From: Promethearchaeota archaeon
GTDB taxonomy: Archaea > Asgardarchaeota > Lokiarchaeia > Sigyniarchaeales > SOKP01
Length of the DNA stretch: 64,000 nt
Assembly (NCBI GenBank): GCA_016839585.1
Contig: JAEOTZ010000021.1
Coordinates: forward strand, 24,711-88,710
Reading direction: 5' to 3'
Both the position numbers and the translations under genes were made by a program. This document shows positions 35,347 to 45,707 of this stretch, piece after piece; position 1 is the stretch's first letter; each line of letters begins with the position of its first letter. The notes under the pieces were generated by a model that was given only the letters and a program-made list of their open reading frames with translations, was not told the DNA's origin and made no database searches.

Positions 35347-37695
35347 ATGAAAAAAAAAGAGTTTATATCAAACCTTCGAACAAAGATTGCAGCCTTTAAG
35401 TCAAGAACAGGTGAAAAATTAAAGGATTATACTGATAAACTTGTTCACAAGGAAGTTTATGTTGATGGACAAGAACCTCCAAAATTTTATTCATTTGAAA
35501 AAAAATTTCTTGGCTTGTATATTATTTTTATAATATCATCTTTAGTTTTAATAATAGCAATTAACTTTTCACAAAATAATTTTATTGATACAATAATTTT
35601 TACTGTTTCAAATGCAATTGTTGCATTCTTCCTGCTACTATCTGCATTATTAAGTGTAGATAAGTTTAGATTATTTTTATTTGAAGAAAGAACTTTTATT
35701 AAACAAATTATTTTGTATTTAGCTTTATTTACTTTACTTATTCCAATTTCTTTTTATATCTCAACAGACATTAACTTCATAACTTATTTATCGATTTTTG
35801 CAATGATTTGGTTATTTCTTCTAAGCAGCAGATTCTATATTTATTCTAGGAAATTTGCTACAAAAATTGAAGCAAGATTTATTAAAAAATATTCCATCCC
35901 TAGATATCTTGTCGCCATTATTATTCCCTTTTTAATATTAGTTGTTCTTGTTATTCTTTCACTATTTTATAGGAGTTTCTTAGTGTTTCTTTCATTAGAT
36001 ATTTTTGGCAAGATTGATCCTAGTGCCGCTGTTAAAGTGTATAATCTAGAAATGCGTGTTGTTATGCCGCTAATTTATTTTAGTTTGGTATTGACCTTGG
36101 TATTTATAATTTTTGAATTCGTTTTTACTAGAAGGCGTGCAGAAACAAAAAGAGCTGGAACCTTTGACAATTTTACTTTTTCTTTAATTGTTTTATTCAT
36201 CTTTTTCTTTCAAATTTTAGAAATCAGTATCTTTATGTTATTAAGACCAGAAACAATAGATGCATTTAAAGCAACGGTAGGAGCTACTGTCTCGCCTGTT
36301 GGCATTATTTTAATTTTTGAGTTTATTATATCTATGTATTTTCTATATAGGGTTGTCAAAAAAACTGGTAGAACATTAGGATGGCGTATTTTTATATTTA
36401 AGAAAGACGGATTAGTTTTATTCTTTTTAGCATGTGTACTCGCTCAAACTATGACACGTTTTGCACTAACAAATGAAATAACAAATCAAGAAGTAACTCC
36501 AATTGGGATTTGGTTAATGGCGGATAAATATGTAATTTCAGTATTGATGATTTTTCTCTTAGGTAGTACTTTATTAGTCTATTATATAAAACCTCATGAG
36601 ACTTCAATGTTTATGAGACTTCAAAAAGAATTAGTATATGATGAAGAAAAGAATATTGAAAAAATTTATAAGATTATAAGAAGTGAATACATCCGGAGGG
36701 GAGAGGCTTTTCCAATTGAAATACTTGAGCGTGAATTAATTAAAGCAACTCGACTATCAAAAAGTAATGTTTACTCTCTAGTTGAGCAATTAGCGACTAA
36801 AGATATGGATATTCTTATAAATGAGAGAAAAGAAGAATTTGGTACACCCGTAAAATTTATAGATTTCACCTCTGTTACCGAACGATTTGATAGAAAAGGA
36901 AAAGCACAAGAAAAAGCTAAAAAATATTTAGCTAAAAGATTATATGAAACTAGTTTAGCGGAAAAGAGTGAAAAAAGCAGATTAAGAGCTGTCAGCGAAT
37001 CAGAAAAAGCTTCAGATCAACTTATTGCCTCTCTTACTACAAACTATGCAAAAAAGCAAGTAGACGAACAAGAAATGAAAAAAGTAAAAGAAGATGCAAA
37101 AATAACCAAAGATTTGAAAGTAAAATTAACAGATGCTTTAAAAAATCAGCTGTTACAAATGATTAAGGATGAATATTTTTATAGGATTGAAAACAATGAA
37201 AAGTTTCTTGACTTATATATCCCTATTTCTGAAATATCAGATCAAATTGAATTAAATACAAGAATAACTCCTGGAGAATTATATCCTATCTTAGAGAGGC
37301 TCAGTAGCGCTGATTTGGAATTGGTTCTAATAGAGAATCCCGATGAACCTGAGGATAAAAAAATCAAATTCTTACCTTTTTCTGATGATAGTATGAACTT
37401 CTCTTTAGCTAATTTTAGACCGGAAGAGTATGCTAAATTTAGAGTTCATGTAACTAAAAATTTTCATAGAGCTCTTAAAACCAAGAGAGAAAAAAGAGTT
37501 ATATATCAATTGAAAAAAGAGGTTTCAGATAAAAATGAAGATCAAAAATCGTGGTTTAATCTATTAGATAATTTATATAAATACTATCCTTTATATGCTG
37601 AAAAATTATCATCTGTTCCTAATACAACAAAACTTAGAAATCAATTGAGGAAAATGGAAGAATTTTATGAGAGAAAACGTACCTTAAACAGCTAA
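35347..37695 (+). CDS. Ten-helix membrane protein with winged-helix-like cytosolic tail
   Basis: The 782-residue chain begins with a basic cytosolic segment (1-45), then about ten hydrophobic helices between residues 48 and 405, and ends in a large soluble region (about 410-782). The tail has two segments that look like winged helices: FPIEILERELIKATRLSKSN with a following strand (about 450-490) and YIPISEISDQIELNTRITPG (about 625-680). Charged coiled-coil parts lie between them. I do not recognise the family. A membrane receptor-like role with a nucleic-acid or protein-binding tail is possible but not shown. The ribosome site GGTAGG stands before the ATG. Confidence 0.8.
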   Translation: MKKKEFISNLRTKIAAFKSRTGEKLKDYTDKLVHKEVYVDGQEPPKFYSFEKKFLGLYIIFIISSLVLIIAINFSQNNFIDTIIFTVSNAIVAFFLLLSALLSVDKFRLFLFEERTFIKQIILYLALFTLLIPISFYISTDINFITYLSIFAMIWLFLLSSRFYIYSRKFATKIEARFIKKYSIPRYLVAIIIPFLILVVLVILSLFYRSFLVFLSLDIFGKIDPSAAVKVYNLEMRVVMPLIYFSLVLTLVFIIFEFVFTRRRAETKRAGTFDNFTFSLIVLFIFFFQILEISIFMLLRPETIDAFKATVGATVSPVGIILIFEFIISMYFLYRVVKKTGRTLGWRIFIFKKDGLVLFFLACVLAQTMTRFALTNEITNQEVTPIGIWLMADKYVISVLMIFLLGSTLLVYYIKPHETSMFMRLQKELVYDEEKNIEKIYKIIRSEYIRRGEAFPIEILERELIKATRLSKSNVYSLVEQLATKDMDILINERKEEFGTPVKFIDFTSVTERFDRKGKAQEKAKKYLAKRLYETSLAEKSEKSRLRAVSESEKASDQLIASLTTNYAKKQVDEQEMKKVKEDAKITKDLKVKLTDALKNQLLQMIKDEYFYRIENNEKFLDLYIPISEISDQIELNTRITPGELYPILERLSSADLELVLIENPDEPEDKKIKFLPFSDDSMNFSLANFRPEEYAKFRVHVTKNFHRALKTKREKRVIYQLKKEVSDKNEDQKSWFNLLDNLYKYYPLYAEKLSSVPNTTKLRNQLRKMEEFYERKRTLNS

Positions 37696-37743
37696 AAAAA
37701 ATAAAATAATTTTAATTCTATTTTTAATATTTAAAGATAAGAT

Positions 37744-39057
37744 TTGCTGACTCAAAAAATTCAAGAATCAAATTTTAAAGTATTCATTGGATTATCATCT
37801 TTCCAAATTCTCGCTATGTTTAGGCGAGGATTATTTTATACATATCTATCAATTTATTTAAGATTCTATCTAAAATTATCAGTTACAGAAACGACTTTAT
37901 ACGCCACTCTACCAATGATAATGAGTGTATTGTTTCAAAATCTAGTTTGGGGTCCCATAAGTGATAAATTTCAACGTCGACGTTTGTTAATTATTTTAGG
38001 TGAATTAATCGCGGGGATTGGAACAATGCTAGTATGGGGCGTTCATTTTATTTTCGAGGAATTATATCTAGCTGGATACGTAATAATAATTGGTTTAACG
38101 ATTGTAGAAATGTTTTGGTCAATGTCAAACATTGGATGGAGTGCTCTAGTGAGTGATGTATACCCTTCTAAAAAGCGTGGTAAAATTATGGGCTATTTAA
38201 CTAGTATTGGAGGATCAGGACGTATTATAGGAATCTTTATCGGTGGATTTCTGTATGATGGAGGCTTGGGGTTTCGAAACGGAACATTATTTTTTATAGC
38301 ATCATTTACTATGTTTATTTCAACTATTCCAATGCTCCTCTTTGTTCCTGAAGGTGGTGTCACCTTAAGAAAGAAGCAAGAAGGGAATTCTGATATAGAA
38401 TTAGATGATGAGCAAAATAACATTTTTATATTTGTCATATTCATTATTGCCTTAACTTTTATAAATCTTGGAAGAGGTTCTATTACTGTTCCTTTCCCAC
38501 AATTTTTAAAATTGGAATCTGGTTTTGCAGTTGATGATATAATGCTCAGTTTTATTGCGAATACACGTTCAATTTCTGTTGTTTTAATTGGACTTTTAGC
38601 AGGAATATTAAGTAAAAAATTAGGCTATGCAAGGACCTTAATATTTGGATCAATTATTGGGATCATCGCTCTAATCATTATAGCAACTGCAGCCAATCTA
38701 CTAACCATTTTCCTTGGAAATTTCTTAATAGGTGCGGCTGAAGTAATTATATACGCCTCATCATACGCTTTTGCTTCAACTTTAATGACAGCAAGAATTC
38801 GAGCAAAATTATTTGGGGTATATAATACTACATTCTTCTTATCTTGGGGTTTAGCTTGTACTCTTGTATCTGGACCTTTAATAGATCTCTTAATAAACAA
38901 GGGAAAGAGTGATATTTTTGCGTATCAAATGGCATTTCTAGTAGGTGCGTTAACCTGCTTAATTGGTCTATTAATGTTCACTTTTTTAGAAATTTGGCTG
39001 AATATAAAAAAGAAAAAGTCAAAAGAAGCTTTAAACGACTCTAATATATTAATTTAA
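37744..39057 (+). CDS. Major facilitator superfamily transporter
   Basis: This 437-residue protein has about twelve hydrophobic helices in two halves. The loop between helices 2 and 3 has WGPISDKFQRRRLLI, the MFS signature with the G-x-x-SDK-x-x-RR pattern. Later features include SDVYPSKKRGKIMG and AGILSKKLGYARTLIFGS in the second half. The C-terminus is basic and cytosolic. The substrate is unknown. The start is TTG, 49 bases after the previous gene on the same strand, so the two may be co-transcribed. Confidence 0.93.
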   Translation: MLTQKIQESNFKVFIGLSSFQILAMFRRGLFYTYLSIYLRFYLKLSVTETTLYATLPMIMSVLFQNLVWGPISDKFQRRRLLIILGELIAGIGTMLVWGVHFIFEELYLAGYVIIIGLTIVEMFWSMSNIGWSALVSDVYPSKKRGKIMGYLTSIGGSGRIIGIFIGGFLYDGGLGFRNGTLFFIASFTMFISTIPMLLFVPEGGVTLRKKQEGNSDIELDDEQNNIFIFVIFIIALTFINLGRGSITVPFPQFLKLESGFAVDDIMLSFIANTRSISVVLIGLLAGILSKKLGYARTLIFGSIIGIIALIIIATAANLLTIFLGNFLIGAAEVIIYASSYAFASTLMTARIRAKLFGVYNTTFFLSWGLACTLVSGPLIDLLINKGKSDIFAYQMAFLVGALTCLIGLLMFTFLEIWLNIKKKKSKEALNDSNILI

Positions 39058-39067
39058 ATCAAATTAC

Positions 39068-39223
39068 TTATTTATTATTTATTTTTTTCTTTTTTAGCTG
39101 AAATTCACTGCATACATTTATGGCTTTAGTATCATTACAATTATAATTCTTAGGTAAAATACAAGAATGATAAAAAGGACAAATAATTCTTATTTTTGAT
39201 TTTTGATTTGATTGTTCACTCAT
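39068..39223 (-). CDS. 51-residue cysteine-containing mini-protein
   Basis: A minus-strand frame with ATG at 39223 encodes 51 residues with four cysteines in the order CPFYHSC...CND...CSE and a basic tail (KKKKINNK). The spacing C-x5-C-x7-C-x8-C suggests a small metal-binding fold, possibly zinc, but it is no family I know. It lies close behind the copper ATPase locus on the same strand, with two other small cysteine-rich units, so a metal-linked role is possible. Confidence 0.55.
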   Translation of the reverse strand: MSEQSNQKSKIRIICPFYHSCILPKNYNCNDTKAINVCSEFQLKKKKINNK

Positions 39224-39332
39224 ATTCTCACCTAAACCCTTAAAGATGTTAATAAACAGATTCGTTGATTTATCTTTTTATTTACCAGTTAATATTATAA
39301 TTTGTAAAATATAAGATAAAAAATAAAATTTA

Positions 39333-39500
39333 TTATTTACAACAATTTTCACAGATAAACTCATCCAAATCTATGTAACCACAAGATTCTCCCATATAAC
39401 ACTCTAACGCTCCAGTTTCTTCATTAAAAATCATATCTTGACCACAATGTTGTGGAAGCGTCTCAACAACATTTCCACATTTAATACATTTTAATTCCAT
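39333..39500 (-). CDS. 55-residue metal-binding protein resembling the copper ATPase tail
   Basis: The frame starts with ATG at 39500, which lies 51 bases after the ATPase stop. The sequence (LKCIKCGNVVETLPQHCG, then ECYMGESCG) matches the last 50 residues of the adjacent P-type ATPase ([17 protein letters not shown], then VCWMGASCG) cysteine for cysteine. It is therefore a free-standing paralogue of that tail, with two extra cysteines at its end (CENCCK). It could act as a copper donor or buffer for the ATPase, by inference from position and likeness. Confidence 0.8.
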   Translation of the reverse strand: MELKCIKCGNVVETLPQHCGQDMIFNEETGALECYMGESCGYIDLDEFICENCCK

Positions 39501-39550
39501 AATTTGTGTATCACCTTTTATTTTTATTTGTACTAATAATTACTATTTCT

Positions 39551-42406
39551 TTACTCAATCACTTCCATAGGTTTCCCGTGATGTTCTGGGATTGGTTGAG
39601 CACCACAAGATGCGCCCATCCAACAGACTAACTGGTCGCCTTCACTATGCATAGGTTCACCACAATGCATTGGAAGTTCTTGTTCTACTCCACATTCCAC
39701 ACATTTTAATTTTCCCATTTTTTTATCAACCTCTTTTTTATTTACAGATTTAACATACTTTTCATTAATACTTTTCATTTGCATTAATTTGGGATCCATA
39801 TTATCATAGTTCTTAAATCTTTCTGGATCACGCTTAAAGTGAGTTTCACAGTTAGGATTACAGAAGTGATAAAGTTTCCCCTGATACTCATACTCAATAG
39901 CACGACTAGGAACTATTTCCATTCCACATACAGGATCGATTACTTTTTCTTGAGATAGAAGTAAACGCCCCTCTTCAAGTTGCTGAGGTGTTTTCGGTTC
40001 GAACCTTTTTAAGAACAAAGCATTGGTCACCACAGAAACGGAACTAGTCGCCATGAAAACTGCTGCTAAATAAGGAGGTAAAAAGAATCCCGTTAATCCA
40101 TATAAAATACCCGCCGCAATAGGTATTCCTATGATATTATAAATAAATGCCCAAAACAGATTCGTAATCATTTTTTTATAAGTTTTTTTAGATAAATTAA
40201 TAGCAGAAACCACATTTCTAAGGTCACCTCGCATTAGAACGATGTCAGCAGTTTCAATTGCTATATCTGTACCAGATCCAATAGCAATTCCTACATCTGC
40301 TTGAGCTAAAGCTGGTGCATCGTTAATTCCATCACCAACCATTCCGATAATCTTATGATCTTTCGAAATTTGTAAATTTTGAATTGTTTGGGCTTTTTCA
40401 TTTGGCAATACCTCCGCTAAAATATGTTCTTCATCGATTTTCAATTGGTTACCAATACTTAAAGCAGTTTGTCTGTTGTCACCAGTAATCATATATATTT
40501 CCAATCCTATATCCCTTAATTTTTCTAAAGCATATGGTGCTTGCTCCTTTAACTTATCAGAAATACCGATAATTCCTCTTATCACATTCTCAACACCAAC
40601 TAAAATAGTTGTACTTCCTTGTTGCTGGAATTCATTGAATTTCTGCTTATAATCTTCAATTGAGATTTTCTCATCTAACATTAGTTTTTCATTTCCAATT
40701 AATACAATCTTGTCTTTTATTATAGCTTTTATTCCTTTTCCAGGTATAGCATCAAATTCAATAGGAGTATCAAGATTTAGCTCTCGCTGATTTGATTCTT
40801 CTATTATTGATCTTCCAAGAGGATGTTCAGAACCCATTTCAGCACTCCCTGCGAAATATAAAAGGTCATTTTCATCGTATCCACTTCCTTTTAACTCCTT
40901 CTCAGCTAAAATTACAGAAACTTTTGGTTTTCCAACTGTTAATGTTCCAGTTTTATCAAAAACAATTGTGTTTATTGTATTTATTGCTTCTAAAGAGTCA
41001 CCACCCTTAAGGAGAATTCCATTCTCTGCTCCTTTGCCTGTGCCTACCATTACTGCTGTAGGTATTGCCAAACCTAGAGCACATGGGCATGAAATAACTA
41101 CAATTGATGTAAAAACTAATAATGATTGCTCAAGTCCTATTTGAGCAATAAGATACCAATATAAAAACACTCCTGTAGCTATCAATACTACAATGGGCAC
41201 AAAATAATTACTCACTTTATCAGCTAGTAGTTGTTTAGCTGCTTTTTTACTTTGAGCTTCTTTTACAAAATCTATGATTTGAAATAAAAGTGTATCTTTC
41301 CCTATTTTATCAGCAACAATATTAACTAGTCCAGTCTGATTGACAGTAGCGCCTATTACTTCACTATCGATTTCTTTTTTAATATATCGACTTTCTCCCG
41401 TAATCATAGATTCATCAACTTTTGTCTTACCTTTAATTACCTTTCCATCAACGGGTATCTTTTCACCTGGTCTAACTATTAAAATATCACCAACTTCGAT
41501 TTCTTCAATAGGAATTTCAATTTCTTTATCATCTTTTAAGAGAGTGGCTGTTTTTGGTTGTAAACCGATTAATTTCTTAATTGCTTCTGAAGTTTGTCCT
41601 TTTGTTTTATGCTCGAAATACTTTCCAATTAAAAGAAAAGATAGTATCATACTCATTGCCTCATAAAAAGTTTTTCCCTCGATAAAGAATGTTGTTAAAA
41701 TTGAATAAACCAATGCTGTCGTTGTTCCTAAAGCCACCAAAACATCCATATTAGTAGACTTATTTTTTAAAGACTTATATGCCCCGATTAGGAAAAATGA
41801 GCCAGCAATACTATAATTTCCTAACGCTAAAAATAATAGTAGTAGATTTCTAAAGACTGATTCAGCAACAAACCAACTAATAGGTGTAATTATAAAGGTG
41901 AAGATTAATGAAATTGTCAATATGCGAAGTCTATATCTCATTTCCTTTTTATGTTTCTCTATTTCTTTATCAATGACTCCTGCTGCTTTCTCAATTTTAT
42001 AGCCCAATTTATTTATATTTGAATAAATTTTACTTTCATCAATTTGTAATTCATTAAATTCTAAGAATAACTTTTTGGCATTATAATTTCCTCTAACATC
42101 ATTAACACCATCGATGTTTTTAATAGAATTAACTAAATTATTGAAATCTTCTTCACTAAGCAAACTAATTACTTTAATATCTATTTTAGCTAATGTAGAT
42201 TTATAACCCAAATTCCTAATTGCTTTATTAAAATCGTCATAACCAGTTATTCTACTATCATATTCAACTGTAGCCTCTTCATTAGCAAAATTTACAACTG
42301 AGCTACTTACACCACTCAAATTTTTCAATTTTGTCTCAATTTTCAATGCGCAAGAAGCACAGGTCATGCCACTGAGTTTAATTTTTACTTTTTCTTTTGA
42401 TTCCAT
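39551..42406 (-). CDS. copA: Copper-transporting P1B-type ATPase with YHS and cysteine-rich tail
   Basis: The 951-residue pump exports copper(I) using ATP. An HMA domain with MTCASCA (C16, C19) is followed by a second HMA-like domain (about 78-145) that lacks cysteines. After eight expected helices come the TGES actuator motif, SCPCALG in helix 6 (about residue 445), DKTGTLT, SEHPLG and [16 protein letters not shown]. The C-terminus adds a YHS domain (DPVCGMEI...[10 protein letters not shown]) and a cysteine-rich tail ([20 protein letters not shown]) that is unusual for CopA. ATG at 42406 is the start. A palindrome in the leader may be an operator. Confidence 0.96.
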   Translation of the reverse strand: MESKEKVKIKLSGMTCASCALKIETKLKNLSGVSSSVVNFANEEATVEYDSRITGYDDFNKAIRNLGYKSTLAKIDIKVISLLSEEDFNNLVNSIKNIDGVNDVRGNYNAKKLFLEFNELQIDESKIYSNINKLGYKIEKAAGVIDKEIEKHKKEMRYRLRILTISLIFTFIITPISWFVAESVFRNLLLLFLALGNYSIAGSFFLIGAYKSLKNKSTNMDVLVALGTTTALVYSILTTFFIEGKTFYEAMSMILSFLLIGKYFEHKTKGQTSEAIKKLIGLQPKTATLLKDDKEIEIPIEEIEVGDILIVRPGEKIPVDGKVIKGKTKVDESMITGESRYIKKEIDSEVIGATVNQTGLVNIVADKIGKDTLLFQIIDFVKEAQSKKAAKQLLADKVSNYFVPIVVLIATGVFLYWYLIAQIGLEQSLLVFTSIVVISCPCALGLAIPTAVMVGTGKGAENGILLKGGDSLEAINTINTIVFDKTGTLTVGKPKVSVILAEKELKGSGYDENDLLYFAGSAEMGSEHPLGRSIIEESNQRELNLDTPIEFDAIPGKGIKAIIKDKIVLIGNEKLMLDEKISIEDYKQKFNEFQQQGSTTILVGVENVIRGIIGISDKLKEQAPYALEKLRDIGLEIYMITGDNRQTALSIGNQLKIDEEHILAEVLPNEKAQTIQNLQISKDHKIIGMVGDGINDAPALAQADVGIAIGSGTDIAIETADIVLMRGDLRNVVSAINLSKKTYKKMITNLFWAFIYNIIGIPIAAGILYGLTGFFLPPYLAAVFMATSSVSVVTNALFLKRFEPKTPQQLEEGRLLLSQEKVIDPVCGMEIVPSRAIEYEYQGKLYHFCNPNCETHFKRDPERFKNYDNMDPKLMQMKSINEKYVKSVNKKEVDKKMGKLKCVECGVEQELPMHCGEPMHSEGDQLVCWMGASCGAQPIPEHHGKPMEVIE

Positions 42407-42421
42407 ATATATTCACCATCT

Positions 42422-42436
42422 ATTAGTAATCCTAAT
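42422..42436. promoter_or_regulatory. Palindromic 15-mer in the copA leader, possible operator
   Basis: ATTAG-TAATC-CTAAT forms 5-bp arms around a 5-base spacer, and a third arm ATTAG follows one base later. It lies between the predicted TATA box (42471-42478) and the copA start, the usual place of an archaeal repressor site. An identical 15-mer occurs at 48091. Confidence 0.45.
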
Positions 42437-42470
42437 CATTAGAAATCAAATGGATTAAATATAGATATTG

Positions 42471-42478
42471 TTTATAAA
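42471..42478 (-). promoter_or_regulatory. TATA box of copA
   Basis: TTTATAAA, 65-72 bases before the copA start on the minus strand. Transcription should start near 42447, so the palindrome would fall in the first part of the message. Confidence 0.45.
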
Positions 42479-42544
42479 TTGTAAATAAAAGTAAGGATCA
42501 AGCAAATAAGAATTGATAAAATTTCTAAAAAAGTCTATATAATA

Positions 42545-42907
42545 TTATTTTTTCTTTTCACGATATTTTTTTATAGCATCGCGTAAAGCATCAGAGGCTA
42601 AATTACTGCAATGCAGTTTAATCGGAGGTAAGCCATCTAATGAGTCCGCTATATTGTCTCGAGTTATTTTTGCTGCTTCTTCAAGGGTCTTTCCTTTAGC
42701 TAATTCCGTTATCATAGATGATGTTGCAATTGCTGCTGCACAACCAAATGTTTGGAAAGATATACCATCAATTACTTCTGTGACTCCTTCTTCTTTTACC
42801 TTAATATAAATATACATTAAATCGCCACATACAGGATTTCCAACTTCCCCAATTGCATCAGCATCTTTCATTTCACCCATATTTCGGGGGTTTCTAAAGT
42901 GATCCAT
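42545..42907 (-). CDS. iscU: Iron-sulfur scaffold protein IscU/NifU N-terminal type
   Basis: This 120-residue protein is the scaffold on which Fe-S clusters are built before transfer. The three cysteine ligands are C27 (GNPVCGD), C56 (FGCAAAIA) and C100 (KLHCSNLA), and the aspartate in CGD is present. The LPPIKLHC form is like archaeal and NifU N-terminal scaffolds. The start ATG gives MDHFRNPRNMG, a typical IscU opening. The cysteine desulfurase that would feed it is 7.6 kb away on the same strand. The SufCB system lies further on, so two assembly routes coexist. Confidence 0.95.
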   Translation of the reverse strand: MDHFRNPRNMGEMKDADAIGEVGNPVCGDLMYIYIKVKEEGVTEVIDGISFQTFGCAAAIATSSMITELAKGKTLEEAAKITRDNIADSLDGLPPIKLHCSNLASDALRDAIKKYREKKK

Positions 42908-43045
42908 AACTTTTTCCGAATAAATAGATCATCACCTTTTAAAAAATTGTTATTATATATTGATAAAACTTTATAATTTAAAGTCTTGATGGTTGTTATC
43001 TAATAAGTTTAAATAGATAACTTCAAAATATTGATAAGTCTAACT

Positions 43046-45358
43046 TTAATTTAAGATTAAGAGTTTTCTCTTAATTGGAATTGAAACTTTTTCTACCCCT
43101 AAACCTTTTACGTATTCTACTGCTTCCTCTAATCTCTTAGGACTTTGATGGAAAAAGCAAACTTCTTTTGGCTCAAGACTTTTTATCATTTCAGCCAACT
43201 GATTTTTATCAGCATGTAGTTTAATTTTAAGTTGAGGAGCAAATGTATTTATTAATAATGCACGAAATGGCATTTTCCATGTTTCTGATAATTCAATTTC
43301 TTCACTTCCAGAGATCAAATCAATACCAGGAGGTTCATGAATTGAACCTGCCAAAAACACAAGATTGTGAGGGTTACGTCCAATAATATTAATAATATTT
43401 CTAATAATACCATATGAAAGATCAGGAGGATGTGAGATAATTATATTATTTTTCGCTCTTAGAAAATCTAAATTATCATGATCAAACCATCGAAATTTTA
43501 TGCTATTAAATGGATTTGCTTTATCACGAATTAATCTTGAGATAGGACCATAAATATATTCATATCGATGATTAATAACTTGAATATTTTTCCTTACCAT
43601 CATGTCTACATAAATATTAGGTCGTTTTTTGAAACCTTGTCTTAGTTGCAACTTTCTAAAATAGCGCCAAAAGATTAGCATGAATGTAATTGCTAAACTC
43701 GAAGGGTCGGCGCCAATAAGCACATTGTCTTCATATTCTGCTTTTTGTTCTAAAAATAGAATCAAACTGTGAAATTGATCTGATAAATAACCGAAATCCT
43801 CACTTGCACTTGTTCCATCAATTAAAAGATAATCAATTGGTCGAGAAATTTGTTCTAGGAACCTCCTAGTTCCTGCAAAAGGGGTAATATCATGATAAGT
43901 ATAATCTCCAGTATATAATAATCGAAAATTATTAATTTTTGCTAATAGCATCAAAGCTCCTGGCATATGTCCAGCATGAAAGAAAGAAAGGTAACAATTT
44001 TTCATTTTAAATTCTATTTTATCGCCATTTTCTACATAAATTACATTTTTTACAATATTTTTATATTCTTCTTCTTCAATTTCTTCATGAGTCTCTTGCT
44101 TTAAGAAGTTAGAATCCCTTAAGAGAAATAGATCTAATGTAATTCTTGAGCATAATATAGGGATATCTGGATATAATTCAATCAATTTTTTAAGTCCTGA
44201 AATATGATCAAAATGACTATGTGAAATAAAAATTGCATCAATTTTTGGTTTGTATGGTGACAAATTTTGGATTATTTCATGTTCAGATTCAATTTTCTCT
44301 TTTTTTTCTTCTTCTAAGATTAATTCTGGAAGGTTCTCAAGATATTCTTCAATGTGTTTAAAGTCATCTACTTTTTTACTTATATCAATTTTTTCTTCTT
44401 CTTCACCTTCTTGAGAAATTGGTTTAGAAATTCCGCAATCTAATAAAATATTTAGATTTCCTATCCCTATAATATGGCAATTGTGATTTGGTTTAAGTAT
44501 TATTGGATAAATAGTTACTCTAGATTTGGCATTATTATACTGAGAAATTGATAAACTTTTAAAATAATCTTGGTTATATCTTTTTTCAATTCTATCAATT
44601 GCTAGTGAGATTTCACTAGATCCAACAGGAACTCCTGTTATATAAAAGTACCATCCATATTTCTTAACTAAATTTTCCAAATGTTCATACATCTTATCCC
44701 CAATAAGGGATTTTATAACAATAACCTTCTCTCTATTATAATATATAACCTTCCTAATCGCCTTCTTTTCTTTTAAAGGTATATCTTCATATTTATGGAA
44801 AAAATCTTCTAAAACTTCTTTAATGGGTACTTGTGGAATATTTTCTGATTTAATTAATTTAATATACTGGAAATATTCTTTTGTATGATATAATGGACGC
44901 ATATTTTCTTTTTGTTTAATTGGAAAAACCAGATCTTTAAACTGAAAATTAACTTTACTTATCGTTATCTCTTTTTTTATCTCTTCCTTTTCTCTCTTTT
45001 TTTTGGATTTTTTTTTTCCAATATCAGTTTTAGCTATAAAAAAGAACCAACCATAATCTTGAATGAGTTTATCTCTATTCCAAATAATGTCCTTTCCCGA
45101 TTTTGTAATAATAATTAGTATTTTATCTTTTGGACAGTGGATAATTTTCGTAATTGACTTCTTTGACTTTTCAGAAATATATTTGTTTTTCAAAAAAAAA
45201 TGGTTTAATACTTCAGAAATTGGTTTCTGAGGAATTTTTCTGTTTTCCATAAACTTAAGTTTTTGATAATACGACTTAATTTTATAGGAAGAATCAATAT
45301 CCTCTTTTTCTTTAATTATTATTATTTTATCTAAAAATAAAAATTCCTCATTATTCAT
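43046..45358 (-). CDS. Beta-CASP/MBL nuclease with duplicated N-terminal domain
   Basis: The C-terminal two thirds (about 275-770) form an MBL plus beta-CASP nuclease of the CPSF73/RNase J superfamily: HSHFDH (380-385), FHAGHMPGAL, YTGDYTYHD, GTSAS and, in the CASP part, a HADKN motif like the motif C of the family. The N-terminal part holds two copies of an 87-residue domain, at about 28-114 and 160-246, that align without gaps and share about a third of residues, each ending in YGW plus a hydrophobic strand. Their place recalls the KH domains of archaeal aCPSF1, so an RNA-binding role is likely by inference. An acidic insert (about 315-365) lies in the MBL part. Confidence 0.87.
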   Translation of the reverse strand: MNNEEFLFLDKIIIIKEKEDIDSSYKIKSYYQKLKFMENRKIPQKPISEVLNHFFLKNKYISEKSKKSITKIIHCPKDKILIIITKSGKDIIWNRDKLIQDYGWFFFIAKTDIGKKKSKKKREKEEIKKEITISKVNFQFKDLVFPIKQKENMRPLYHTKEYFQYIKLIKSENIPQVPIKEVLEDFFHKYEDIPLKEKKAIRKVIYYNREKVIVIKSLIGDKMYEHLENLVKKYGWYFYITGVPVGSSEISLAIDRIEKRYNQDYFKSLSISQYNNAKSRVTIYPIILKPNHNCHIIGIGNLNILLDCGISKPISQEGEEEEKIDISKKVDDFKHIEEYLENLPELILEEEKKEKIESEHEIIQNLSPYKPKIDAIFISHSHFDHISGLKKLIELYPDIPILCSRITLDLFLLRDSNFLKQETHEEIEEEEYKNIVKNVIYVENGDKIEFKMKNCYLSFFHAGHMPGALMLLAKINNFRLLYTGDYTYHDITPFAGTRRFLEQISRPIDYLLIDGTSASEDFGYLSDQFHSLILFLEQKAEYEDNVLIGADPSSLAITFMLIFWRYFRKLQLRQGFKKRPNIYVDMMVRKNIQVINHRYEYIYGPISRLIRDKANPFNSIKFRWFDHDNLDFLRAKNNIIISHPPDLSYGIIRNIINIIGRNPHNLVFLAGSIHEPPGIDLISGSEEIELSETWKMPFRALLINTFAPQLKIKLHADKNQLAEMIKSLEPKEVCFFHQSPKRLEEAVEYVKGLGVEKVSIPIKRKLLILN

Positions 45359-45470
45359 TATTTAATCATATTTAACAATCAAAAAAATAGTTGCGATTTC
45401 TAATAATATAGAAATATAATAAAATTACTAAATTATTCCTAATGAATTTTAATTTTTTAATTAAAAGATT

Positions 45471-45677
45471 TTATTTTATTTTTTTTCTTCTTAAAAGATC
45501 CCATGTTGTTTTCTTTCTTGGAGGAAAAGCTCCCCCTATTACGGATTTAACTTGTTCAATAGAAACAAAAGCATTTGGATTAAAATTTCTAATAATTTCC
45601 ATTATTTTAGAAAGATTTTTACGTTTAATTATTAAAACAACTAATTTAACATTATCTTTCATACTTTCAGCTGTCAA
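45471..45677 (-). CDS. DUF2179-like fragment or short gene
   Basis: This short protein (about 68 residues from TTG at 45677) matches the C-terminal DUF2179 domain of YitT-type proteins: a strand pair (DNVKLVVLIIKRKNLSKIMEI), then NPNAFVSIEQVKSVIG. The reading frame continues upstream as GYGLTTL, part of the same domain, up to a TAA that is the stop of the coiled-coil gene before it, in the same frame. No ATG exists, so the start is uncertain. It may be a broken-off C-terminal domain, a product of stop-codon readthrough, or a small gene. Confidence 0.45.
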   Translation of the reverse strand: MTAESMKDNVKLVVLIIKRKNLSKIMEIIRNFNPNAFVSIEQVKSVIGGAFPPRKKTTWDLLRRKKIK

Positions 45678-45707
45678 TGTAGTTAGGCCATAACCTTGAG
45701 TTAAATT

